DNA of 25,977 nt from CAZERT01 sp964630015. GTDB lineage: Bacteria; Patescibacteriota; Microgenomatia; UBA10105; UBA927. Below the pieces are notes generated by a model. It ran no database searches. It was not told where the DNA came from and saw only the letters and a list, made by a program, of their open reading frames with translations. The stretch spans positions 1 through 25,977 of the forward strand of contig CAZVTJ010000007.1 in NCBI GenBank assembly GCA_964630015.1. Direction: 5' to 3'. The translations under genes and the position numbers were made by a program. Shown here in pieces: positions 1 to 7,838 of this stretch; positions within the stretch are counted from its first letter, which is position 1; each line of letters opens with the position of its first letter.

Positions 1-2
1 AT

Positions 3-26
3 ACTGGATGGGAAGAGGAAGTATAA
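3..26 (+). CDS. 3' end of an upstream gene (partial, uncertain)
   Basis: The first bases probably hold the tail of a gene that begins outside the window. In frame 3 the reading is TGWEEEV followed by TAA at 24-26, an acidic ending that would suit a glycosyltransferase C-terminus. Frame 1 is also open and ends at TGA 40-42, which would overlap the next start as ATGA, but its reading (ILDGKRKYNRMSV) has less natural codon choice. Too little is visible to name a product. Confidence 0.3.
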   Translation, partial: TGWEEEV

Positions 27-27
27 T
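22..27 (+). promoter_or_regulatory. Possible -10 box (TATAAT) for the first glycosyltransferase
   Basis: A perfect TATAAT lies 11 bases before the ATG at 39. If used, transcription would begin about 5 bases before the start codon, giving a near-leaderless mRNA. The matching -35 would fall at the window edge and cannot be judged. The TAA at 24-26, a possible stop of the preceding gene, sits inside the box. Confidence 0.35.
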
Positions 28-38
28 AGGATGTCAGT

Positions 39-1121
39 ATGAACATCGGTATAGATGGAGGAGCGCTATTTCCCGAAGACAAACGCTTACAGGTTGGAGT
101 GCACCGGGTTACGATGGATCTTGTGAAGGCGATATCCGAAAATATAACGGTTTCTTCCGTCCGGGTGTATGGATTCCGGCAAGGGAGCAGTAACGCATTA
201 CCGCCAAAAGCACATTGGGTACAAATTTGGCCATCACATGGGTATCTGCAGATTGGTATTCCTATCCAAACACTGCTTCATCCGGTAGATTGTTTTATTG
301 GGGCATCACAGGCTGTACCACGGTATTTACATACCCCAACACTTGGGTGTGTGTATGACGTATCATTTTTGAAAAATCCATCCGCATATCCCGACTCATA
401 CCGAACTCTTGTTTCCCAAACGGAATATCTTGTCCATGCATCCGGCCATATCCTTACCATTTCCCAGGCAACAAAAAACGATATTAGTTGTGAGTATTCC
501 ATCGATCCGGAGAAAATTACCGTTGCATATCCGCCAGTACCCGTGCCCAAACAGGAAACACCGGTGTTTGCCAAGCGGGATAAAATTCTCTATGTTGGCG
601 CACTTAAACCGGGAAAAGAAATACCCGTTTTGCTTGAGGCATACAGCCGGTATAGGAAAAATAGTAAAAATCCGCTCCCGTTGTATCTTGTCGGAGGGGA
701 TTATTGGTATGATCCGCGCATTGACGAAACAATCGCGAACTATTCCCTTCAAAAGTGTGTCGTAAAAACGGGATTCGTGTCGGATGAAAAACTCCATTCT
801 TTATATAGGGAAGCCCGCGTTTTTGTAAGCGTTTCCCCATACGAAGGATTTTGCCTTCCGGCAGCAGAGGCACAGGTTCACAAAACGCCCGTGGTTAGCG
901 TACAAGCCGGGGCGATGCCGGAAACTGTCGGAGACGGTGGAATACTTGTTAACCCCGGGGATACTCAGTCGTTGGCAGATGAGCTGTATCGGATGACAAC
1001 GGATCAAAACGTCTGGAACACGTTTTCCCAAAAGGCATATGTGCACGGTCAACAATTTTCGTTTATCACGTGGTCAAATAATGTTTCTGAGGCACTTCAA
1101 CACGCAATAGATAACAAATAA
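39..1121 (+). CDS. GT4-family glycosyltransferase
   Basis: A 360-residue cytoplasmic glycosyltransferase of the GT-B fold, family GT4, likely moving a sugar from a nucleotide donor onto a lipid-linked surface glycan. The N-terminal acceptor domain has a short Gly-rich strand (MNIGIDGGALF) and the GVHRVTMDL helix. The donor domain begins near residue 188 with ILYVGALKPGKEIPVLLEAY. Around residue 270 the E-x7-E-type motif SPYEGFCLPAAEA is followed by HKTPVVSVQAGAMPETVGDG, the usual nucleotide-sugar site. The length is typical for the family. Only a weak AGG precedes the ATG, but a TATAAT does. It opens a run of surface-glycan genes and is followed after 16 bases by a membrane glycosyltransferase. 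The sugar specificity cannot be told from sequence. Confidence 0.88.
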   Translation: MNIGIDGGALFPEDKRLQVGVHRVTMDLVKAISENITVSSVRVYGFRQGSSNALPPKAHWVQIWPSHGYLQIGIPIQTLLHPVDCFIGASQAVPRYLHTPTLGCVYDVSFLKNPSAYPDSYRTLVSQTEYLVHASGHILTISQATKNDISCEYSIDPEKITVAYPPVPVPKQETPVFAKRDKILYVGALKPGKEIPVLLEAYSRYRKNSKNPLPLYLVGGDYWYDPRIDETIANYSLQKCVVKTGFVSDEKLHSLYREARVFVSVSPYEGFCLPAAEAQVHKTPVVSVQAGAMPETVGDGGILVNPGDTQSLADELYRMTTDQNVWNTFSQKAYVHGQQFSFITWSNNVSEALQHAIDNK

Positions 1122-1137
1122 CGCAGGTTTTTCAGGT

Positions 1138-2742
1138 ATGAACATCCATTCATCCATTAACAAAATATCTTCAATCCATAACGGCACCGGATTATGTATC
1201 CTGTTTGCCATCGCCCTTTGGCTCTACGGAATCAATGATCCCTACATTGGCTCATACAACGCAAACAACAATTATCTTACTCTGGCCGCAAAAAATTATC
1301 TCCGGTTCGGGGTGGATACGTTATCTACGCTTCCTACGTATTTTGCCGGGTATCCACTTCCTTCCAAGCCGGAATTTTACTTACACCATCCCTATTTCTT
1401 TTTTCTTGTCAATACGATTGCATTTTATATATTTGGATTTTCCAACTGGGTTGTGCACGTATTCCCATTTCTGTTTTCGCTTGGAACTGTTGCCGTAACA
1501 TATTTTTTGGTCCGCCGGGTGTTTGGGGTACGCATTGGGGCATTATTTGCCTGTATATCGATGTGTTTGCCTGCATCGGCTATATTTTGGAAATTCATGA
1601 TGTTTGAACAATCGTCGCTGTTTTTTGTTATGACAACGATCTATACATATATCCGTTACAGGGAAACCGGAAAGAACCGGTATTTGTGGTACGGTGGGGT
1701 CACTTCGTTTCTTGCCGCTTCGTTTGACTGGTATGGAGTGTATGCAGTGTTTGCATTTGTCGTAGCTCTGTTGTGGAATAAGAAAACCCGAACAAAGCGG
1801 TTTTTCCTGGTATATATATTTAGCGTATCCATCGCACTATTTGGATTTTTGGCAATCATCTTTTTTGTGAAGGGAAATTTTGCCGATATTTGGAATGCCG
1901 TATCGGTACGGGCGGTTTCCAACGAATTATTTGCACTTCCATGGTGGCCAGTGCGATATGCAATCCTCTTGGGAATACGAAGCATCGTTTATTTTAGTCC
2001 GTTGGTACTACTTCCCATATTGAAGAGATCTAAACTTCCTGGTTTATCCCAGAGTGTGTTTTCCGATGAACGGACACTTATCTATATACTGTTTGGCAGT
2101 ATCGGGATATTGAATTGTATTGTCTTACCGACTGCGACATGGGGACATAGTTACTTTTTATATCCGTTCATACCGTATGTTGCCCTTGTCTTGGCAGTAT
2201 CGATTTCCCGCTACAGGGTAAAAATACAGATGATGTGTATTGTCGCTCTTGTGCTCTGGTCTGCACTGGTCCAAAAGGTAAAGTACGAACAGATAAACAA
2301 ATTGTATTGGAAATTCGATGCCGCAAAAACCGTTGCAGCGCGTATCCGGCCGTATGAGCCGGTAGGAACCGTTGATTTTCCAGGAGACGTGTTCGAGCAA
2401 TATTTCCTGCATCCGTCGGTTCCGATGGAACTACCCGATGTGGGACTCTGGATACAGGGGAAAACACATAGGGAAGTACATACTGTTGTCGTATCCTGTT
2501 ATGGTACCTGTCCGGGTGACCGGAATGATGTGATAAACCGTTATAAGAAATCGGGTATACCGTTTTATACACTTGGATCCGGGAACAGGGCGTTTTGGGT
2601 ATTTTCCAAACAGGATTCCAAACAGTATACGATTCCCGACGAGCAGAAGGATTCAGGCGGAAATGTACAAATAGACAGCGGCATATGGTATATACGGATG
2701 TACAGAGTCGTCAGGAATATTCTGGGAGTTGTCCAAATATGA
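1138..2742 (+). CDS. GT-C membrane glycosyltransferase (GT39/PMT_2-like)
   Basis: A 534-residue polytopic membrane protein resembling the GT39/ArnT class, which use polyprenyl-phosphate sugars on the outer face of the membrane. After a first hydrophobic helix (about residues 18-32) comes a first outer loop containing NDPYIGSYNANNNYLTLA, with an Asp where these enzymes carry their catalytic acid. YLHHPYFFFLVNTIAFYIFG follows, matching the HPP-like motif of the PMT_2 domain. Roughly ten membrane segments occupy residues 18-390, and a soluble C-terminal part follows. It ends in an ATGA overlap with the next glycosyltransferase, so the two are probably translated in concert. The likely role is adding sugars to a surface glycan or glycoprotein; the acceptor is unknown. 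Confidence 0.8.
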   Translation: MNIHSSINKISSIHNGTGLCILFAIALWLYGINDPYIGSYNANNNYLTLAAKNYLRFGVDTLSTLPTYFAGYPLPSKPEFYLHHPYFFFLVNTIAFYIFGFSNWVVHVFPFLFSLGTVAVTYFLVRRVFGVRIGALFACISMCLPASAIFWKFMMFEQSSLFFVMTTIYTYIRYRETGKNRYLWYGGVTSFLAASFDWYGVYAVFAFVVALLWNKKTRTKRFFLVYIFSVSIALFGFLAIIFFVKGNFADIWNAVSVRAVSNELFALPWWPVRYAILLGIRSIVYFSPLVLLPILKRSKLPGLSQSVFSDERTLIYILFGSIGILNCIVLPTATWGHSYFLYPFIPYVALVLAVSISRYRVKIQMMCIVALVLWSALVQKVKYEQINKLYWKFDAAKTVAARIRPYEPVGTVDFPGDVFEQYFLHPSVPMELPDVGLWIQGKTHREVHTVVVSCYGTCPGDRNDVINRYKKSGIPFYTLGSGNRAFWVFSKQDSKQYTIPDEQKDSGGNVQIDSGIWYIRMYRVVRNILGVVQI

Positions 2743-3872
2743 AAATTGCCATTGTCCGGGGAAAATTCCTCAACCAATATGAAATGCAATCGTTTGCGCC
2801 ACTTACGGACAGGTGCGACATCACGGCATTTGGCTCACTGACACCGTTTCATGATGCGTTTCCGTTTCCCGTTGTGAAGCTTCCTTCCCCAATGGATATT
2901 GCGGATTTCCCTTATAAAATGCCTATCCTTAACAGGATATTTACGGACGCACATTTTCTAATCGGACTGGAGAACCATTTACGGGGTTTTGATATCGTCC
3001 ATACCGCGGAATCCTATTACCGCTATACCCAGCAGTCACTGGATGCAAAAAAGCGCGGATACGTAAAAAAAGTCATTGCGACGGTATTGGAAAATATTCC
3101 GTTTAACAATGAGGGTATATGGGGAAGAAAGGCGTATAAGAAGCGCTTCCGTCACGATATTGACCATGTCATAGCTCTAACGCAAAAAACAAAAAAAGCG
3201 CAGGTTCTTGAGGGTATGGATGAGAAAAAAATAACCGTGATCGGCCATGGAATCGATACAGACCGGTTTTCCCCGGATCCGGATCACTGGAAACGACTCG
3301 GAACAAAAAAGCCAACTGTTCATGTCCTGTTTAGCGGGCGACTGGAGAAGTATAAAGGGGTATTTACCATTCTTTGTGCGGCTAAAGCGCTCTCGGGGAA
3401 TGGTGCCAAACAGCAATATATTTTTACGTTTGTCGGAAACGGAACGGAAAAATCGGCAATGCTTTCCCGTATCCGTGAATGGAACCTGCATGATATTGTT
3501 TCAATCCGGAGCGTTTCGTATGACGACATGCCGGGTGTTTACAAAACGGCGGATATTTTCGTTGCGCCCAGCATTTCTACGCCGACGTATGAAGAACAAT
3601 ACTGTACGGTGCTTTTGGAGGCGCAGGCCATGGGGTTGCCGATTATTACGACGCGATCAGGCGGGATTCCCGAGAATGTCGGTGATACGGCACTGTTTAT
3701 TCCGGAAGATGATGAAACGGCACTGGCAAAATACCTGACTACGCTGGCAAGTTCGCCATTTCTGCGGGTCCAGCAGGGTAAAAAAGCGTTACGGCGGGCA
3801 CAAACAATCCATGATGCCAAAAAGATTGCTTCACGAATTTACTCCGTCTACGAAAAAGTTCTTGTCGGATAA
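2739..3872 (+). CDS. GT4-family glycosyltransferase
   Basis: A 377-residue GT-B glycosyltransferase, family GT4. I chose the ATG at 2739, which overlaps the preceding stop as ATGA and gives the expected N-terminus MKIAIVRGKF; the frame is open further upstream, but only within the preceding gene. The acceptor half contains GFDIVHTAESYYRYT. The donor half starts near residue 180 with VIGHGIDTDRFSP and continues with LFSGRLEKYKGVFTILCAA. The donor-site motif is PTYEEQYCTVLLEAQAMGLP followed by IITTRSGGIPENVGD. It closes the first plus-strand run of the glycan locus and converges on the minus-strand membrane protein with a 12-base gap. Substrates are not predictable. Confidence 0.88.
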   Translation: MKIAIVRGKFLNQYEMQSFAPLTDRCDITAFGSLTPFHDAFPFPVVKLPSPMDIADFPYKMPILNRIFTDAHFLIGLENHLRGFDIVHTAESYYRYTQQSLDAKKRGYVKKVIATVLENIPFNNEGIWGRKAYKKRFRHDIDHVIALTQKTKKAQVLEGMDEKKITVIGHGIDTDRFSPDPDHWKRLGTKKPTVHVLFSGRLEKYKGVFTILCAAKALSGNGAKQQYIFTFVGNGTEKSAMLSRIREWNLHDIVSIRSVSYDDMPGVYKTADIFVAPSISTPTYEEQYCTVLLEAQAMGLPIITTRSGGIPENVGDTALFIPEDDETALAKYLTTLASSPFLRVQQGKKALRRAQTIHDAKKIASRIYSVYEKVLVG

Positions 3873-3884
3873 CCGCATAAATTC

Positions 3885-5033
3885 CTAAGGATTAATCAGA
3901 AGAAAACGGACAATGGAGAGCATGTTGAGAAGTGCAAAAGATACGATGATCATCGTAATGATAAACGTGCCATTCCATAATTTCTGAAGCGACTCGTAAA
4001 GACCGGAGAGTCCAAAGGACAAAAAGGGGAGTGTGGAGACAAACATCCGTCCGGAATATGATGCGCCCTGGCTCCAGGTTGACCATGATGAAACGATGAA
4101 AAGTTGGATCAGGAACACAAGAATACTTCCGGTTTTGATCATTTTTGTGGTACTTCTTCCGGTAAACAATCCGACAAGAGATATTGCGACGATCGGCGTT
4201 ACGGTAAATATTCCGTATGTAGGGGAAAACAACACATCCAACGGGTGAAATCCGCTGCTGAAAAATCCTTCCCGTCCCGATTGGAAATATCCACTGATCG
4301 TCAGTGATCCGAAAATCCGATAGGTTAGTGCAGATTGAAGGATGAGTGCACAACATATGGGTATAAGAAGTATTGCATAGTATTTAATGTTCTGTTTTCG
4401 TATGAATGCGGGAACACTACAAACAAGATCCTGCGGGCGCACAAGATACAGGAGACCGGCAAATATTCCCACAGGCAGGGGTGCGCGTTGATATGAGAGT
4501 ACGGCAAGTAGTACTGATGCAAGGAAAAAGGAATATGGGTGGGAATTAACGGTATCGACTGCTCCGTAAAAAAAGAGATTGGTGCATAGTGCAATCGAAA
4601 CGGTCGTATACACTGCAATTTTTTCTCCATATATTTTCCTGTTTGCCATCCAAAGAAAGAATAATCCTGAAACTGCGGTTAATGATCCAAAGATTGAAAT
4701 ACAAAATTGCACAAATAACGGGTATATTTTATATCCAATAATGAAATATTGAAGAAACGTATAGAGCGGAAAAAGAAGTATTGAAAATCCAATCGGATAT
4801 TTTTGAGCAGGAACATTGTTCACGGTTTTCGGTTCAAGAACGGAAAACATCCGGAATTGGTTTGTCATATCCAGATCGTGGTCACGCACAATGGAATCAA
4901 GCATGGAGACGTAATATCTTCCGTCGCCGTAAACGCTTTTTCCGACAACCACGGTATGCAGGATAGATACGGAGCAAAAGAGAGCCGTAAGCATGATAAA
5001 AATAAAATCGGGCGTAAACAGTCGGTTTTTCAT
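3885..5033 (-). CDS. Polytopic membrane protein, GT-C-like
   Basis: A 382-residue protein with about nine to ten hydrophobic segments and almost no soluble domain. After the first helix the sequence YGDGRYYVSMLDSIVRDHDL is followed by KYPIGFSILLFPLYTF. An acidic first outer loop followed by a P-G/P-I motif is what GT-C glycosyltransferases and related membrane proteins of surface-glycan loci show, so a GT-C-like role is the best inference. I do not recognise a named family with confidence. AGGGGA precedes the ATG by about four bases. It lies on the opposite strand inside the glycan locus, divergent from the GT2 gene with only 32 bases between start codons. Confidence 0.65.
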   Translation of the reverse strand: MKNRLFTPDFIFIMLTALFCSVSILHTVVVGKSVYGDGRYYVSMLDSIVRDHDLDMTNQFRMFSVLEPKTVNNVPAQKYPIGFSILLFPLYTFLQYFIIGYKIYPLFVQFCISIFGSLTAVSGLFFLWMANRKIYGEKIAVYTTVSIALCTNLFFYGAVDTVNSHPYSFFLASVLLAVLSYQRAPLPVGIFAGLLYLVRPQDLVCSVPAFIRKQNIKYYAILLIPICCALILQSALTYRIFGSLTISGYFQSGREGFFSSGFHPLDVLFSPTYGIFTVTPIVAISLVGLFTGRSTTKMIKTGSILVFLIQLFIVSSWSTWSQGASYSGRMFVSTLPFLSFGLSGLYESLQKLWNGTFIITMIIVSFALLNMLSIVRFLLINP

Positions 5034-5044
5034 TGCTTCCCCTA

Positions 5045-5053
5045 TGATACAAT
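5045..5053 (+). promoter_or_regulatory. Extended -10 box (TGATACAAT) before the GT2 gene
   Basis: The TG-n-TACAAT pattern lies 12 bases before the ATG at 5066, and no Shine-Dalgarno sequence follows it. No convincing -35 is visible, as is common with an extended -10. The predicted transcript would have a leader of about 5 bases. Confidence 0.45.
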
Positions 5054-5065
5054 ATTCCTATTGCA

Positions 5066-5806
5066 ATGCTCTCTGTCTGTATTTTAACGAAAAATAGTGA
5101 AAACGATTTGCCGCGCGCACTCGCATCGGTTGCTTCTTTGGCGGATGAAACCATTGTCATTGATGATTTTTCCGGCGATGGAACCATCCGGATTGCCAAG
5201 AAATCCGGAGCACGGGTATATCAGCGGCATTTGAACAGTGATTTTGCCAGCCAACGGAATTTCGCACTCCAAAAAGCAAAAGGTGATTGGATCCTTTTTA
5301 TAGACAGCGATGAAGAAGTAACACCCGAACTAAAGGTGGAAATCCGGACATATCTGGATAATCCGAAAATTATGGGGATTAGGATCCAACGGAAAGACTT
5401 TTTTTTGGGGAAACTGCTCCGGTATGGGGAAACGGGAACCATACGGTTTTTGCGTCTTGCAAGAAGAAACAGCGGATTATGGGAGCGCAGTGTTCACGAA
5501 GTCTGGAACGTGAAGGGAATAGTTATCCAAACAAAGTCATGGATGAACCATTATCCGCACAAAACGATACGGGAATTCCTTGACGATATCAATACCTATT
5601 CCACGCTCCAGGCAGATATATTTGTATCTGAGGGAAAAACCGTATCACTGTGGCATATGATTGCGTATCCAGTAGGGAAATTCTTGATGAATTTTTATTG
5701 GAAATTGGGGTTTTTGGACGGACACCAGGGCATGATTATGGCACTCTGTATGAGTTACCACTCATTCCTCACACGAGCAAAACTATGGGAAAAATCAGCA
5801 CGGTAA
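5066..5806 (+). CDS. GT2-family glycosyltransferase (WaaE/KdtX type)
   Basis: A 246-residue GT-A fold glycosyltransferase. It begins MLSVCILTKNSENDLPRALA, the standard start of the family. IVIDDFSGDGT at about 31-40 binds the nucleotide, ASQRNFALQKAKGDWILFID follows at 61-80, and the DXD-type acidic motif D80-S-D82-E-E binds the metal. The later stretch of LRLARRNSGLWERSVHEVW type (about 130-150) is typical of the WaaE/KdtX branch, which adds a hexose to LPS core in Gram-negative bacteria. Here it more likely modifies another surface glycan, since no lipid A genes are seen. The start is fixed by homology-like spacing; no ribosome site is visible. Its 3' end overlaps the next gene by 22 bases. 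Confidence 0.88.
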   Translation: MLSVCILTKNSENDLPRALASVASLADETIVIDDFSGDGTIRIAKKSGARVYQRHLNSDFASQRNFALQKAKGDWILFIDSDEEVTPELKVEIRTYLDNPKIMGIRIQRKDFFLGKLLRYGETGTIRFLRLARRNSGLWERSVHEVWNVKGIVIQTKSWMNHYPHKTIREFLDDINTYSTLQADIFVSEGKTVSLWHMIAYPVGKFLMNFYWKLGFLDGHQGMIMALCMSYHSFLTRAKLWEKSAR

Positions 5807-6975
5807 TTGATGCTCTAGCTATTGGATGTTTGGGCATATCGTTTTTGTTGGGACACATTATCCGGATTACTCCGTTTCCCGGCATTACGGTTGCACCCCA
5901 CGATATCGTGCTTGCCGTATGGGTTATTGCCCTTGTCCTTATCGGAAAAAATAAACCCACAGGATCACTTATTCCTTCCGCCGTTTTGCTTACAGGAGCA
6001 TTATTGCTTTCCCTTATTGCATCGTTAGGACGGTTTTCGTTTCCCGAATATATCGTCGGAATGATGTATTTGCTCCGGATAGGTTTGTATTTTCTTGTCT
6101 ATGCACTTTGCAAAAACCGGCAGATACAATTGTTAACCCGGATGCTTTATTTTGCAGGGCTTGCGGTATGCGTTTTGGGGCTTATCCAATATATTTTCTA
6201 TTGGGATTTGCGCAATTTGTCCTATCTGGGTTGGGATCCGCATTACCGGCGTTTATTTTCCACCATACTTGATCCTAATATTGCCGGGTTGGTCATTGTT
6301 TTTACGCTTTCGCAATCCGTGATGCGGTTTATCGGATCCAGAAAAATATCGGATACATTGTGGGTTGCACTGTGCAGTATTGCCCTTCTTCTTACGTATT
6401 CCCGAAGCAGTCTGCTTGCGGCATTTGTGGCATGCGTCATTGTTTTAATCGTCCAAAAAAAATATAGGTTACTTGTTGCTGCGGTCGTGGGGTTTTGCAT
6501 TATCGCCGCGATTTTGGTGAGTCCAAACCAATCATATTCGATTTTGAGGGTTGATACGGCACTTGCCCGACTGGGGAACTGGAGGGAGGGCTGGGGAATC
6601 TGGAGCCGATCCCCGGTTTTTGGGGTAGGGTTTAATATGCTCAGAAGCATCCGCGAACCGGGATTTATCCAAACCGATCCTGCGGCCGTTTCCCATGCCG
6701 GCGGCGGAATCGATAATTGGGTATTGTTACTTGGAGCAACAGCGGGAATTCCTGGGGTATTTGCGGGTTTCTATTTCTTTTGGAAGATAGTAAGGATTGC
6801 CATTGCCGAAAAAAAACACCTTTTTGTGCTGTTTTCCCTGTGTGCCGTATTAATCCACGGTATGTTTGTCAACACGATTTTTTATCCGTGGACGTTCCTT
6901 TGGCTTCTTGTTCTTGTGAAGCAGGCTGAATACAAACAGCGGCTTATTTGTGATACGAAACCTTCCGTTCGATGA
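5785..6975 (+). CDS. O-antigen ligase/polymerase-like membrane protein (Wzy_C type)
   Basis: A 396-residue integral membrane protein with about eleven to twelve hydrophobic segments. I placed the start at 5785 (MGKISTVIDALAIG), where the first membrane helix begins; the frame is open upstream but only as an extension overlapping the GT2 gene. The large outer loop, about residues 265-315, carries GWGIWSRSPVFGVGFNM and then SHAGGGIDNWVLLLGATAG, matching the W-x-PxxGxG and His/Asn-containing motifs of the Wzy_C family. SRSSLLA near residue 210 is also typical. The likely role is polymerising or ligating undecaprenyl-linked glycan at the cell surface. Its last 32 bases overlap the convergent Ig-like gene. 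Confidence 0.8.
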   Translation: MGKISTVIDALAIGCLGISFLLGHIIRITPFPGITVAPHDIVLAVWVIALVLIGKNKPTGSLIPSAVLLTGALLLSLIASLGRFSFPEYIVGMMYLLRIGLYFLVYALCKNRQIQLLTRMLYFAGLAVCVLGLIQYIFYWDLRNLSYLGWDPHYRRLFSTILDPNIAGLVIVFTLSQSVMRFIGSRKISDTLWVALCSIALLLTYSRSSLLAAFVACVIVLIVQKKYRLLVAAVVGFCIIAAILVSPNQSYSILRVDTALARLGNWREGWGIWSRSPVFGVGFNMLRSIREPGFIQTDPAAVSHAGGGIDNWVLLLGATAGIPGVFAGFYFFWKIVRIAIAEKKHLFVLFSLCAVLIHGMFVNTIFYPWTFLWLLVLVKQAEYKQRLICDTKPSVR

Positions 6976-7651
6976 CAGTCGTGTTACCATACGGATCGGA
7001 GGCCGTAATTTTAAGTGTCGTATCCCCTTCGGAAAGCGGATAGAGATAGGAAAATGAACCGTCGGACTTCACGATAACCCAACGGTCATTGATGGAAACG
7101 GTATTTGTTTCATTTGTTTTTCCCGTAATGGCAAGCTTATTGTTATCTCCGTTTAGCGTATATCCGTCTTCAGGTGTAGTGATTTCAAGATCCGGCATTG
7201 TTTTTTTGACCGTTACCGTGACGGGATCCGACAATGAACTTTTGTTTTTTGAATCGGTTTGTTGAACTTGGATGGCATTTGCCCCTTCGGACAAAAATAC
7301 TTTTTTGAATATGAACGTTCCGTCTTCCGATGCAACGGTTGATGACTTTTTCTGGTCGTTAATGAAAAGGGTAACGGTTAATTTGGAATTTGCGGTTCCG
7401 GAAATAGCCATGATAGCACTGTTTGTCGATTCGGTGAGCGGATTGAGTTCCGGAGGAAACAGCAGTTCCGGCGCCTGGGTTACCACCGGTGATTTTCCGC
7501 GTATTTTTTCCGCGGTAAGGCTGAAATTTTCCAAGAATTTTAATCCGAAAAGAACCCCGCCAACACTAATTGTCGTGATACCGACCAGTCCGAAAAACAA
7601 TAACCGTTTAGCTTTCCGTTCTTCCATCCGTGTAAGACGTGATTGTTGCAT
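6944..7651 (-). CDS. Membrane-anchored protein with two Ig-like domains
   Basis: A 235-residue protein with a basic N-terminus (residues 1-16), one membrane helix (about 17-38) and an outer part made of two beta-sandwich repeats, roughly 65-148 and 153-233. Both repeats share the pattern of DGTFIFKKVFLSEGANAI and DGSFSYLYPLSEGDTTLKI, the glucodextranase-B/bacterial Ig-like type. It probably stays anchored and displays an adhesive or structural ectodomain; no catalytic residues are evident. The gene begins only 18 bases after the 3' end of tRNA-Thr on the same strand, leaving no room for a promoter of its own between them. GGGGAG lies a long 12 bases before the ATG. Its 3' end runs into the convergent Wzy-like gene. 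Confidence 0.7.
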   Translation of the reverse strand: MQQSRLTRMEERKAKRLLFFGLVGITTISVGGVLFGLKFLENFSLTAEKIRGKSPVVTQAPELLFPPELNPLTESTNSAIMAISGTANSKLTVTLFINDQKKSSTVASEDGTFIFKKVFLSEGANAIQVQQTDSKNKSSLSDPVTVTVKKTMPDLEITTPEDGYTLNGDNNKLAITGKTNETNTVSINDRWVIVKSDGSFSYLYPLSEGDTTLKITASDPYGNTTVIERKVSYHK

Positions 7652-7669
7652 ATGACAATAATACTCCCC

Positions 7670-7743
7670 TGGAGCCTCTTGTCAGAATCGGACTGACATC
7701 TACGGTTTACGATACCGCTGCTCTGCCGTTGAGCTAAAGAGGC
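7670..7743 (-). tRNA. tRNA-Thr (anticodon CGU), CCA encoded
   Basis: The minus strand folds as a full cloverleaf. The acceptor stem is GCCTCTT/AAGAGGC, the D arm GCTC-AACGGCA-GAGC, the anticodon stem GCGGT/ACCGT with loop ATCGTAA (anticodon CGT, reading ACG), and the T arm GTCAG-TCCGATT-CTGAC. The discriminator is T, followed by an encoded CCA. The T loop has C in place of the nearly universal T at position 55, which is unusual. The tRNA lies 6 bases after tRNA-Gly and 18 bases before the Ig-like gene. Confidence 0.9.
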
Positions 7744-7749
7744 ATGTTG

Positions 7750-7821
7750 AGCGGCGGAGGGGACTTGAACCCCCGACCTTCTGCTTGGGAAGCAGACATT
7801 CTACCACTGAACTACCGCCGC
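7750..7821 (-). tRNA. tRNA-Gly (anticodon CCC)
   Basis: The cloverleaf has acceptor stem GCGGCGG/CCGCCGC, D arm GTTC-AGTGGTA-GAAT, anticodon stem TCTGC/GCAGA with loop TTCCCAA (anticodon CCC, reading GGG), and T arm GGGGG-TTCAAGT-CCCCT. The discriminator is T and the following bases are CAA, so CCA must be added after transcription, unlike in the adjacent tRNA-Thr. A sigma-70-like promoter lies 18-45 bases upstream, overlapping the end of the LysM gene. Confidence 0.95.
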
Positions 7822-7838
7822 GACAGACAGTACAGTGT

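Noticed and set aside
2595..2738. Upstream extension of the third glycosyltransferase from a TTG
   Set aside because: It lies within the preceding gene; the ATG at 2739 with ATGA overlap gives the typical N-terminus.
3873..3900. Hairpin-like CCTAAGG between convergent genes
   Set aside because: Only three base pairs around one base, with no T tract; not a terminator.
5650..5784. Upstream extension of the Wzy-like protein
   Set aside because: It overlaps the GT2 gene in another frame and is hydrophilic and unlike the family; the first helix begins after the ATG at 5785.
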